Assembly (NCBI GenBank): GCA_016200125.1
Contig: JACQFK010000381.1
Span: 1 to 8,804, forward strand
DNA from: Planctomycetota bacterium
GTDB taxonomy: Bacteria; Planctomycetota; MHYJ01; JACPRB01
DNA: 8,804 nt
Reading direction: 5' to 3'
How positions within the stretch are numbered: the stretch's first letter is position 1; each line of letters starts with the position of its first letter. The position numbers and the translations under genes were made by a program. This document shows positions 1 to 5,665 of this stretch, in pieces. Below the pieces are notes generated by a model. The model ran no database searches, was not told the origin of the DNA, and worked only from the letters and a program-made list of their open reading frames with translations.

Positions 1-1233
1 CGCCGCCTTGAGCTTCGCCATGAAGGGCTCGTGGGTCTTCTGGCCGACGACGTTGTCCTTGCCGCCGTGGAAGACGAGGAACTGCTTGCCCGTGAGGTCG
101 GGGCAATAGAGGTCGTTCAGATAATAGCCCGATTGGGGACAGAAGGCGGAGAAGACCTCGGGGAGGTACCAGGACAGGACCTGGGTGCCCTGTCCGCCCA
201 TCGACGCCCCCATCAGGTAGATGCGGCGGCGGTCGATGTTGAAGCGCTCGCAGGCGTCGATGATGGCGTCCACGACGTCGAGCGCGTTCTCGCGGAATTT
301 CCAGGAGTCGCCGACGTGGTTCCGCGCCCAGGGGGCGACGACGACGAAGTCGACGTTGTCGTAGTAGCCGGTGAACATGCTGATCCAGGCGTGCGCCTGG
401 TCCTCGGACATCGCCAGCCCTCCGTTGCCGCCGCCGTGCAAGGCCAGGATCAGAGGGTAGGCCTTCGCCGACGAATAGCTGCGGGGCGCGAAGAGGTACT
501 GGATCCCCCGGCCGTCGCCGGCGCGGATGCGATCCTTCCAGATCGCCGGAAACTGGCCCTTCTGCACCTTCTCGCAGGTCGCGAAGGGGTTGGGGGGGTA
601 GACCCTGGCCTTCTTCGGTCGCAGCCCGTCGAGCTGCTTGTGGACCGCGGCGCGCGCGAGGCTGTCCTTGAGGCCGTTCTTCTCGAGGAGCAGATCCCAG
701 GGCGAGAGCCAGGCCGCGCCGTTCTTGACGTGGCCGAGGAGGAGGTGGGCCAACTCGTTCGCGGGCTCCAGCTTGAGGAGCTCCTGAGCCAGCGGCGCCG
801 CCCGCGGTCCGGCTTCCTCCTTAGAGGCCCAGGCGAGGATCGCCTTGAGCCCCGCGGCGTCGTCGTCCTTCAGCTTCGCGCGCCGCTCCTTCAGCTCCGC
901 GTCGATCCAGGCGCCGCGCGCCGAGGCCGTCTCCGCCTCGAGTTTCATCTTGGCCGCGAGTTCCGCGACCCGTTTCAGGTCCGCCGCCGAGGGCTCCGCC
1001 TTGAGCTTCTCGCTCTCCTTGCGGAACTGGTAGCGGCGCGACTCGAGGTCGTGGAGCTCCGCCTGGGACTTCCACTTTTTCGAGAGGCACCAGGCCGCCG
1101 CCTGCGCGTGGCGTTCGGGGTGGTTCTCGAGGTCGAGCTGCTTGATCAGCGCCTGGTACTCGTCCTTGACCTTCGGGTCGGGCGGGTTGCCCGCCTGGAG
1201 GGCGAGGATCAGGAATAATGTGAACAATCTCAT
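1..1233 (-). CDS. Secreted alpha/beta-hydrolase (esterase/depolymerase-like), 3' end cut by window edge
   Basis: The minus-strand frame is open for 411 codons from the ATG at 1233 to the edge, with no stop. Residues 1-14 (MRLFTLFLILALQA) form a short signal peptide, so the product is probably exported. Residues about 20-215 are charged and helix-rich, with a stretch (AAPLAQELLKLEPANELAHL, about 145-164) resembling TPR-like N-terminal regions of planctomycetal proteins. The hydrolase domain starts near residue 240. It has an oxyanion-type LALHGGGNGG (about 263-272), the nucleophile elbow MGASMGGQG with Ser344, and HGGKDNVVG with Asp393 as likely acid. The catalytic His should lie beyond the window. 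The closest families I know are PHB-depolymerase/LpqC-like and dienelactone-hydrolase-like esterases. The substrate cannot be told. An in-frame GGA lies about 11 nt upstream as a weak ribosome site. The gene diverges from the phosphatase at 1333, leaving about 100 bp for both promoters. Confidence 0.88.
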   Translation of the reverse strand, partial: MRLFTLFLILALQAGNPPDPKVKDEYQALIKQLDLENHPERHAQAAAWCLSKKWKSQAELHDLESRRYQFRKESEKLKAEPSAADLKRVAELAAKMKLEAETASARGAWIDAELKERRAKLKDDDAAGLKAILAWASKEEAGPRAAPLAQELLKLEPANELAHLLLGHVKNGAAWLSPWDLLLEKNGLKDSLARAAVHKQLDGLRPKKARVYPPNPFATCEKVQKGQFPAIWKDRIRAGDGRGIQYLFAPRSYSSAKAYPLILALHGGGNGGLAMSEDQAHAWISMFTGYYDNVDFVVVAPWARNHVGDSWKFRENALDVVDAIIDACERFNIDRRRIYLMGASMGGQGTQVLSWYLPEVFSAFCPQSGYYLNDLYCPDLTGKQFLVFHGGKDNVVGQKTHEPFMAKLKAA

Positions 1234-1332
1234 GCAGCTATCCTACACCATAACGGCCCGGATCGATCCGCTCCCCCCGCGCGCGGGACGGGGTACACTG
1301 TTCGAGTGGATCCTTCGGGGGGTCGGCCGCTC

Positions 1333-1842
1333 ATGCGACGCGTTCGCAGGCGATTCTGGATCCTGCTCCTCGCCGCGGGTCCGGTCGGCTGGCTGATCAC
1401 CGAGGGCGTTCAGCAGGTCCATGCGGAGCCGTCCTATGCCCTCATCGAGGACGGATTGTATCTAGGCTGCCGGGTGAAGGCGCCCCCTCCGGGGACGACG
1501 GCGGTCGTCAACCTGTGCGGCGCGGAAGACCCCTACAAGCGGGAAGCGGGCTTCTGGGAGCCGATCCTCGAAGGCGGACCGGAGCCGGACCTGGCTTGGC
1601 TGGAGCGGGCGGTCGGCTTCATCGCCGAGCAGCGGCGCAGGGGAAGGACGGTGTACGTGCATTGCCTGGCCGGCGTCAATCGCAGCGCCATGCTGACGAC
1701 GGCGTATCTCATGCAGGAGCAGGGCTGGCCTCGCGACCGGGCTCTGGCCTTCGTCCGCGAAAAGCGTCCTCAGGCTTCCCCGGAACCGTCCATGCTCAAG
1801 CTGCTTCAAGGCTATGAGGAGCGCTTGAAGGCCAGGAAGTGA
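1333..1842 (+). CDS. Exported or membrane-anchored dual-specificity protein phosphatase
   Basis: A cysteine phosphatase of the dual-specificity/tyrosine type (DSPc fold), expected to remove phosphate from Tyr or Ser/Thr residues or another phospho-ester. From the ATG at 1333 the protein has 169 residues. The P-loop is VHCLAGVNRS, with catalytic Cys111 and Arg117 (the HCX5R signature), preceded by FIAEQRRRGRTVYVHC as in classic DSPs and followed by the usual RPQASPEPSMLKLL C-terminal helix. The general-acid Asp is not clear: Asp86 in PEPDLAW is the best candidate, but sits closer to the Cys than usual. Residues 2-7 are basic (RRVRRR), followed by a hydrophobic helix (about 8-24) and VHA|EP near residue 31, so the domain should lie outside the cytoplasm, cleaved or anchored. 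A GTG at 1306 in the same frame would add nine residues. I prefer 1333 because a G-rich run lies about 10 nt before it and the basic n-region then starts the protein. Confidence 0.88.
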   Translation: MRRVRRRFWILLLAAGPVGWLITEGVQQVHAEPSYALIEDGLYLGCRVKAPPPGTTAVVNLCGAEDPYKREAGFWEPILEGGPEPDLAWLERAVGFIAEQRRRGRTVYVHCLAGVNRSAMLTTAYLMQEQGWPRDRALAFVREKRPQASPEPSMLKLLQGYEERLKARK

Positions 1843-1857
1843 GGCGCGGGCGGCCTC

Positions 1858-2241
1858 CTACTTCTTCGCCGCGCGGCGCTTCCGGCTTTCTTCAATCATC
1901 CCGTCCAAGTTTCCCGCCGGCCGGATCTCCCAACGGCCCATCTTCATGCCCGGATGGTCGGATATGAGTTGGATGGCGTGTTTCAGGTCCTTCGCCTCCA
2001 GAATCAGCAGTCCCCCCAACAACTCTTTGGTCTCGGCATAGGGGCCGGCCGTAACCGCCACCTTGCCATTCTGATAGCTGAGGGTCGTGGCGCCTTCGAG
2101 GGCTTCCCCCTGAACCCAGTTGCCGTTCTTCTTGAGCGTTTCGTCGTAGGCGAAGCAGGAATCCACCATCGCGTTCTGCTCGCCGGGCGGCTTCCTCGCC
2201 CAGGTTTGAGCGTCGAGATAACCGAAGCAGATGAATTTCAT
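1858..2241 (-). CDS. YCII/DGPF-domain protein
   Basis: A 127-residue protein of the YCII-related family (PF03795), small cytoplasmic ferredoxin-like-fold proteins of mostly unknown function. It reads MKFICFGYLD at the N-terminus, then NAMVDSCFAYDETLKKNG, GEALEGATTL, NGKVAVTAGPYAETKELLGG (59-78) and DLKHAIQLISDHPGMKMG (85-102), all typical of the subfamily often encoded beside ECF-type sigma factors. No sigma factor is visible here. The family's namesake DGPF motif reads AGPY at 65-68, so the Asp is missing. The C-terminus ends in a basic tail (ESRKRRAAKK). The start at 2241 is fixed by a strong GGAAGGAG at 2256-2249 and by family length. A longer in-frame reading up to 2826 overlaps the DUF1501 gene and is not real. 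The stop lies 15 bp from the phosphatase stop, tail to tail. Confidence 0.92.
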   Translation of the reverse strand: MKFICFGYLDAQTWARKPPGEQNAMVDSCFAYDETLKKNGNWVQGEALEGATTLSYQNGKVAVTAGPYAETKELLGGLLILEAKDLKHAIQLISDHPGMKMGRWEIRPAGNLDGMIEESRKRRAAKK

Positions 2242-2248
2242 GAGGCAT

Positions 2249-2256
2249 CTCCTTCC
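2249..2256 (-). promoter_or_regulatory. Ribosome binding site deciding the YCII start
   Basis: Read on the minus strand, GGAAGGAG is followed by a 7-nt spacer and ATG at 2241. It supports the 127-residue protein over the 322-codon in-frame extension. Confidence 0.85.
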
Positions 2257-2273
2257 TGCGGGTTGTCCCGCAG
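2256..2273 (-). promoter_or_regulatory. Perfect hairpin abutting the YCII ribosome site
   Basis: CTGCGGG and CCCGCAG form a perfect 7-bp stem around a 4-nt loop (ACAA in the minus-strand transcript). Its 3' arm ends on the first base of the GGAAGGAG ribosome site. If the YCII transcript starts upstream of 2273, this stem would sit directly against the Shine-Dalgarno sequence and could affect ribosome access. It could also be a DNA-binding site in this divergent intergenic region. No regulator is known to me. Confidence 0.45.
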
Positions 2274-2434
2274 CTTCCAGCAGAATCGACAAGTTCATGC
2301 CAGACTTTGGGATCCTGAAGAGGACGACGAGGATGATGGAATCATGGACAGCACAGAACGGGAATGCAAGCCACGCCGACGCGGAGATTTCGAGCGGCCG
2401 GAAGGAAGAGCGCTCCGGACGGCGTCCAACAAAC

Positions 2435-3595
2435 GTGCTGGACCGCCGCCGCTTTCTCGGCTTCGGCGCCGCGTCGCTCGGGCTCGCCGCCCTGCCGCGC
2501 CGCCTGGGCGCGCGCCAGGACCCCGTGAAGCGGGTCCGCGGGGTGATCTGGCTCTGGATGGACGGCGGCATGTCGCAGGCGCATACCTGGGACCCCAAGC
2601 CCGGCACGGGCACCCTCGCGAGGGCCACCTCCGTCGAAGGCATCCGGATCTCGGAGCTGCTGCCGACCTGCGCCGGACAGATGCGGCAGCTCTCGATCCT
2701 TCGCTCGGTCAGCCACGGCGCGGGCGACCTCGAAGTCGCCGCGCGCCTGATGCACGTGGGGCAGCTGGTCCATGACACCCGGGACCTCGCGCCCATCGGC
2801 ACGATCCTCGCCTCGGAGCTTGGCACGAAGGATCATCCGCTCCCGAAGCACCTCACGATCGGCCGCTGCCCGGTCCTGAGGACCGCCCACTTCGACGAGG
2901 AATTCCAGCCCTTCCCCCTGAATGCGAATCCCCTGAATCCCTTCCCCAATCTCGCCCGGCTCGTGGAGCCCGCGCGGGACGATGAGCGGAGCGCGCTGCT
3001 GCGGGAGCAGACCCGGGAGTGGGCCGGCCAGCACCGGCAGGCGGCGGTGCAGACGCTCGAGACGGCGGGCCTCCAGGCCGGCCGGATCGCGGACACGCCC
3101 TTTCTCAAGGCCTTCGACCTGGACGGCGAGCCCGTCGACCTGCGGGCCGCCTACGGCGGCATCTTCGGGCAGAACTGCCTCCTGGCGCGGCGGCTGGTGG
3201 AGGCCGGCTGTCCCTTCGTCGAGCTGGGACTGGGCGGCTGGAAATCCTTCTCGAAGCCGGTCGTCGACGTGCTGGACCTCGCGCTCGGAACGCTCGTGCG
3301 CGACCTGCAGGAGAAGAAGCTCCTGAAGGACGTCCTCGTCGTCTGCGCCACTCCCTTCGGAAGGGAGCCCGGGCCGACGCTCAACGCCGACCCCGCGCCG
3401 AACCGCTTCAGCGTCGTGCTGGCCGGAGGCCTGCTGGCCGGCGGCCGCGTGGTCGACAAGGCCCCGTTGCCGGTCAAGGACCTCTTCGCCACGATCTACG
3501 CCGCCTGCGGGATCGATCCCGCATCGACCTACGACGCGCAGGGGCGGAAGGAGAAGTTCGCGGCCGGCGGGAAGCCGCTCGCCGAGCTCTTCTGA
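2435..3595 (+). CDS. DUF1501 family protein, Tat-exported, divergent
   Basis: DUF1501 proteins have a sulfatase/alkaline-phosphatase-like fold and are abundant in Planctomycetota, usually exported. From the GTG at 2435 the protein has 386 residues, shorter than the roughly 430-480 I would expect. It starts with a twin-arginine signal, DRRRFLGFGAASLGLAAL (about 3-20). Family landmarks follow: VIWLWMDGGMSQAHTWDPKP (37-56), RISELLPTCAGQMRQLSILRS, the APIGTILASELG block, and the C-terminal VVLAGGLLAGGRVV and GGKPLAELF. Two motifs usually rich in metal-ligand residues are altered: GGWDTH reads GGWKSF at 267-272, and the FGR...RDH(W/F) segment reads FGREPGPTLNADPAPNRFS. Upstream in-frame ATGs at 2231, 2333 and 2336 exist, but 2435 places the Tat motif at the N-terminus. 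No good ribosome site precedes 2435, so the start is uncertain. No DUF1549/DUF1553 partner is present. Confidence 0.87.
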   Translation: MLDRRRFLGFGAASLGLAALPRRLGARQDPVKRVRGVIWLWMDGGMSQAHTWDPKPGTGTLARATSVEGIRISELLPTCAGQMRQLSILRSVSHGAGDLEVAARLMHVGQLVHDTRDLAPIGTILASELGTKDHPLPKHLTIGRCPVLRTAHFDEEFQPFPLNANPLNPFPNLARLVEPARDDERSALLREQTREWAGQHRQAAVQTLETAGLQAGRIADTPFLKAFDLDGEPVDLRAAYGGIFGQNCLLARRLVEAGCPFVELGLGGWKSFSKPVVDVLDLALGTLVRDLQEKKLLKDVLVVCATPFGREPGPTLNADPAPNRFSVVLAGGLLAGGRVVDKAPLPVKDLFATIYAACGIDPASTYDAQGRKEKFAAGGKPLAELF

Positions 3596-3633
3596 GCGCG
3601 CGGCTCCTCCCCAAGCCGGCGGCGGACGCGGGC

Positions 3634-4233
3634 TCAGGAACCCGCCCAGCGGGCTCCCACGCCCTCCCAATTGATGTTCATGAAGAAGGCCTGGATGTAG
3701 GCGCTGCGGTTCATCCCGGCGTAGGCATGCTCCCACACGTCCATGACCAGGAGCGGCGTGAACCCTGCGGGATGGCCCTCCTCGTGAAGACCGATCCAGT
3801 GGTTGGAGAGGCGCCCGTCCATCGGATCCTTGTACAGGATGACCCAGCCCACCCCGCGGATCTGACCGATGGTCTCGAATTCCTCCTGCCAGCGTTTGAA
3901 GGAGCCCCAAAGTCCGCTGAGCGTCTCCTCGAGCGCCCGGGGGACGCGGGAATCTCCAGAAGTCAGGTTCTCGAAGTACAGCTCGTGAAGTCTCAGGCCG
4001 TTCACTTCAAATCCCAGGCGTCGCTGCATCTCGGACCACTCGGTCGTCCCGGGTTGGGCGTCCTCCAGATGCTGCCGGAGCGAATTGAAGCTGCCGACAT
4101 ATCCTTTGTAGAGCGACACATGGGCTTCGATGAGAGAATCCTTCAGATTCTTCAACCCGCGAAGGGTCGAGAAATCGCGTTCCAGATAGGGCGTATACGC
4201 CCCAGGATCGGAAGCGGTCCGTTTGTCGGTCAT
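3634..4233 (-). CDS. Fe/Mn-family superoxide dismutase
   Basis: Converts superoxide to oxygen and hydrogen peroxide using one Fe or Mn. The 199-residue protein lacks a signal peptide, so it is probably cytoplasmic, and its length is normal for the family. The four metal ligands are visible: His38 in IEAHVSLYKGYV, His83 in LHELYFENL, and Asp165 and His169 in DVWEHAYAG. GVGWVILY (127-134) matches the conserved GSGWxxL strand and MNINWEGV the C-terminal NxxNW segment. The first ligand helix reads H-VSL-Y-KG-YV in place of the Escherichia coli SodB type HYGKHHQTYV, pointing to a divergent but known SOD subfamily. I cannot assign Fe or Mn from this. The start at 4233 has a CGGAGG ribosome site about 4 nt upstream. 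The gene follows the beta-barrel gene by 36 bp in the same direction, so the two are likely cotranscribed. It converges on DUF1501 with 38 bp between the stops. Confidence 0.95.
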   Translation of the reverse strand: MTDKRTASDPGAYTPYLERDFSTLRGLKNLKDSLIEAHVSLYKGYVGSFNSLRQHLEDAQPGTTEWSEMQRRLGFEVNGLRLHELYFENLTSGDSRVPRALEETLSGLWGSFKRWQEEFETIGQIRGVGWVILYKDPMDGRLSNHWIGLHEEGHPAGFTPLLVMDVWEHAYAGMNRSAYIQAFFMNINWEGVGARWAGS

Positions 4234-4269
4234 ACATCCTCCGGGCTTGGTCCTGGATCGAAATCCTGG

Positions 4270-4923
4270 TCAGAAGAACAGATTCACTCCAAGGGTGACC
4301 TGCCAGTAGTTGAAATCCCGGTGAATCACCTGATCGGTGCTCGGGTTGAGGAAGATGGTGCGCAGGTCCGCATCGATCGATGCCTTGGGGCCCAGCCTGA
4401 GTTCCGCTCCGGCCCCGAGATGCTCTCCGAAGATGTGTTCCGTCTTGTCGCTGATCGGAGAGAACACTCCCTTGTACTCGATGGTCGTGTAGTACCAGCC
4501 CAGGCCGCCCAGGAGGTAGGGCCTCAGCGGTCCTTCAGGGATCAGGTAGAGGAAGGCGGTCAGCTGGACCGGATACTGGGTGACCCCCACATCCCCGTGC
4601 TCGTACCGGTTCTGGTGAAAGGTGAGGGATCCTTCTGCAGCCAGGATCCGGGCGAAATGAAGCCGGGCTTGGGCGCCTCCGAACCAGGCGCCCTGGTCGG
4701 CGCCCCGGGCCCGGAGGTATCCGGCGGTCGGACCGATGGAGAAGGAGGCCTCCTCCTCCATCGACGGGTTGAATTCGGAAGCAAGCGTCCGCGGGAGTCG
4801 GCCGGCTTCGCGGTCCGACCCTGCCGGCGGAGTGCCTGACAGGTCGACGCTGGTGTTGTCCTGACCCGCAGCGTTCGCTGCGGCGGACGCGAAAAGGACA
4901 AGCGACAGGACAAGGGTCTTCAC
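4270..4923 (-). CDS. Outer-membrane beta-barrel protein (OmpW/opacity-like)
   Basis: A 217-residue secreted protein with a clear signal peptide (MKTLVLSLVLFASAAANA, cleavage after Ala18). A low-complexity periplasmic or unstructured stretch runs to about residue 55. The rest alternates polar and hydrophobic residues as expected for a small barrel: FSIGPTAGYL, WFGGAQARLHFA, ILAAEGSLTFHQNRY, YPVQLTAFLYLIP, LRPYLLGGLGWYYTTIEYKG, GAGAELRLGPKASIDADL, and a final YWQVTLGVNLFF ending in Phe, the usual outer-membrane assembly signal. The layout fits an eight-stranded barrel of the OmpW/opacity porin-like group. The function is unknown and it could be structural. The start is GTG at 4923, preceded by GAGGAGG with a 7-nt gap. 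It lies 36 bp upstream of the superoxide dismutase and about 118 bp downstream of the repeat protein, with a hairpin between, so it may begin its own transcription unit. Confidence 0.88.
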   Translation of the reverse strand: MKTLVLSLVLFASAAANAAGQDNTSVDLSGTPPAGSDREAGRLPRTLASEFNPSMEEEASFSIGPTAGYLRARGADQGAWFGGAQARLHFARILAAEGSLTFHQNRYEHGDVGVTQYPVQLTAFLYLIPEGPLRPYLLGGLGWYYTTIEYKGVFSPISDKTEHIFGEHLGAGAELRLGPKASIDADLRTIFLNPSTDQVIHRDFNYWQVTLGVNLFF

Positions 4924-4980
4924 TCGCCACCTCCTCGATGAGTGTGGGGACCCGGTGGAATCAGAACTCGCGGCGAAACC

Positions 4981-5014
4981 GCCAGGGCCACAGCCCTGCG
5001 GCTGTGACCCTGGC
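4981..5014 (-). terminator. Strong hairpin, likely terminator after the repeat protein
   Basis: Positions 4981-4995 pair with 5000-5014 over 15 bp with one mismatch (4988 C opposite 5007 A) around a CTGC loop. It begins 28 bp beyond the stop of the gene at 5042 and precedes the barrel gene, where a terminator would be expected. The following minus-strand bases (GGTTTCGCC) contain only a short T run, so classical rho-independent termination is not certain. A run of nine G residues (5022-5030, plus strand) lies between the stop codon and the stem. Confidence 0.55.
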
Positions 5015-5041
5015 CGGGAACGGGGGGGGGTAGGGTGCGTG

Positions 5042-5623
5042 TTATCGCCTGGACTGCTGCTTGAAGGGCTCCTTGAGAACCACCTTGATCCCGTCGATGG
5101 TCCCCGTCACGGCGTTGCGCACCTTCCGGGCGGCCGCCGATCCGAGCTCCTCGGACGCTTCGACGGCGGCCTGGGCGGCAGAAGAGGCGGCATGGGCCGC
5201 GTCGACCCCCAATTCCTTTGCGGTGAAGATGGCGCCCTGCACCAATCCCTTGGCCGCGTGCGCCACATCCGCGCCCGCCCATCCGGTCTGGCGGATGACG
5301 GTGCGGGCCGTGTGGCCGATCATCTTGAGCGCGGCATCTCCCGTCTCCCGGGTTCCGCGCAGCACGCCCACGATGATCCCCTTGGCCGCCAGGCCGATGT
5401 CGCTTCCGACTTCCACGGCGCCGTGAACGGCGTTGCCGGCCACTTCCGTGATCGAGTCGACCATCGAAGCGCCCACCTTGCCGGCGTCTTCGAGGCCCTG
5501 CGAGACCATGTCGGAGACCGTGTCCATCATCGCGATGAACAAATCACCTGCGCCGCGAATCGCCTGGACGATGCTCTCTTTGATCCGATGTCCGCCGTTT
5601 TCCATCCGACTATCTTGATGCAT
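5042..5623 (-). CDS. Unknown protein of eight 22-residue amphipathic-helix repeats
   Basis: I cannot name a characterised function. The 193-residue protein is rich in Ala, Gly and Val and has no signal peptide or Cys. After nine leading residues it consists of eight tandem 22-residue units (10-185) and a short basic tail (PFKQQSRR). In every unit position 13 is Ile, Leu or Val, and position 20 is Gly in six of eight. Hydrophobic or small residues recur at positions 2, 5, 9, 13, 16 and 20, a 3-4-4 spacing that marks an 11-residue (hendecad) helix. Known proteins with 11/22-residue helices include apolipoproteins, synucleins, group 3 LEA proteins and some phasins, which bind lipid surfaces or protect cells on drying. 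A similar role is inference. I have a vague memory of similar Gly/Ala/Val-rich hypothetical proteins in other environmental bacteria. The start at 5623 follows AAAGGAG (start M7 at 5605 is less likely). It lies 42 bp after the lipoprotein gene. Confidence 0.85.
   Translation of the reverse strand: MHQDSRMENGGHRIKESIVQAIRGAGDLFIAMMDTVSDMVSQGLEDAGKVGASMVDSITEVAGNAVHGAVEVGSDIGLAAKGIIVGVLRGTRETGDAALKMIGHTARTVIRQTGWAGADVAHAAKGLVQGAIFTAKELGVDAAHAASSAAQAAVEASEELGSAAARKVRNAVTGTIDGIKVVLKEPFKQQSRR
5069..5596 (-). repeat. Eight tandem 66-bp coding units (22 residues each)
   Basis: Aligning the protein in steps of 22 residues without any gap gives eight units, for example MVDSITEVAGNAVHGAVEVG.., VAHAAKGLVQGAIFTAKELG.. 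and AAHAASSAAQAAVEASEELG... The DNA units have diverged and the repeat is clear only at protein level, so this is an old duplication kept by selection on structure, not a recent satellite. Confidence 0.8.
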
Positions 5624-5665
5624 GTGTCTCTCCTTTCATGATGAGGGCGATCGGGGGAACTCCTC

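Noticed and set aside
31..1218. Long plus-strand open frame of 395 codons
   Set aside because: It is antisense to the hydrolase, whose minus-strand frame has a signal peptide, an HGGG loop and a GASMGG elbow. The plus-strand translation is Val/Arg/Leu-rich with no motif, typical of a GC-rich shadow.
1294..1299. TACACT as a -10 box for the phosphatase
   Set aside because: No acceptable -35 element lies at the right distance; a single hexamer is not enough to support a promoter.
2242..2826. Upstream in-frame extension of the YCII protein
   Set aside because: It overlaps the DUF1501 gene on the opposite strand, has no family match, and a strong ribosome site sits at the internal ATG at 2241.
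2342..3910. 522-codon minus-strand open frame
   Set aside because: It is antisense to DUF1501 and overlaps the SOD coding region in another frame; the translation is Arg/Gly/Leu-rich with no recognisable domain.
3019..4839. 606-codon plus-strand open frame
   Set aside because: It crosses DUF1501 in the wrong frame and runs antisense to SOD and the beta-barrel gene. It has no domain and no sensible ribosome site.
4955..5641. 228-codon plus-strand open frame
   Set aside because: It is antisense to the repeat protein; the minus-strand frame has the perfect 22-residue periodicity and a strong ribosome site.
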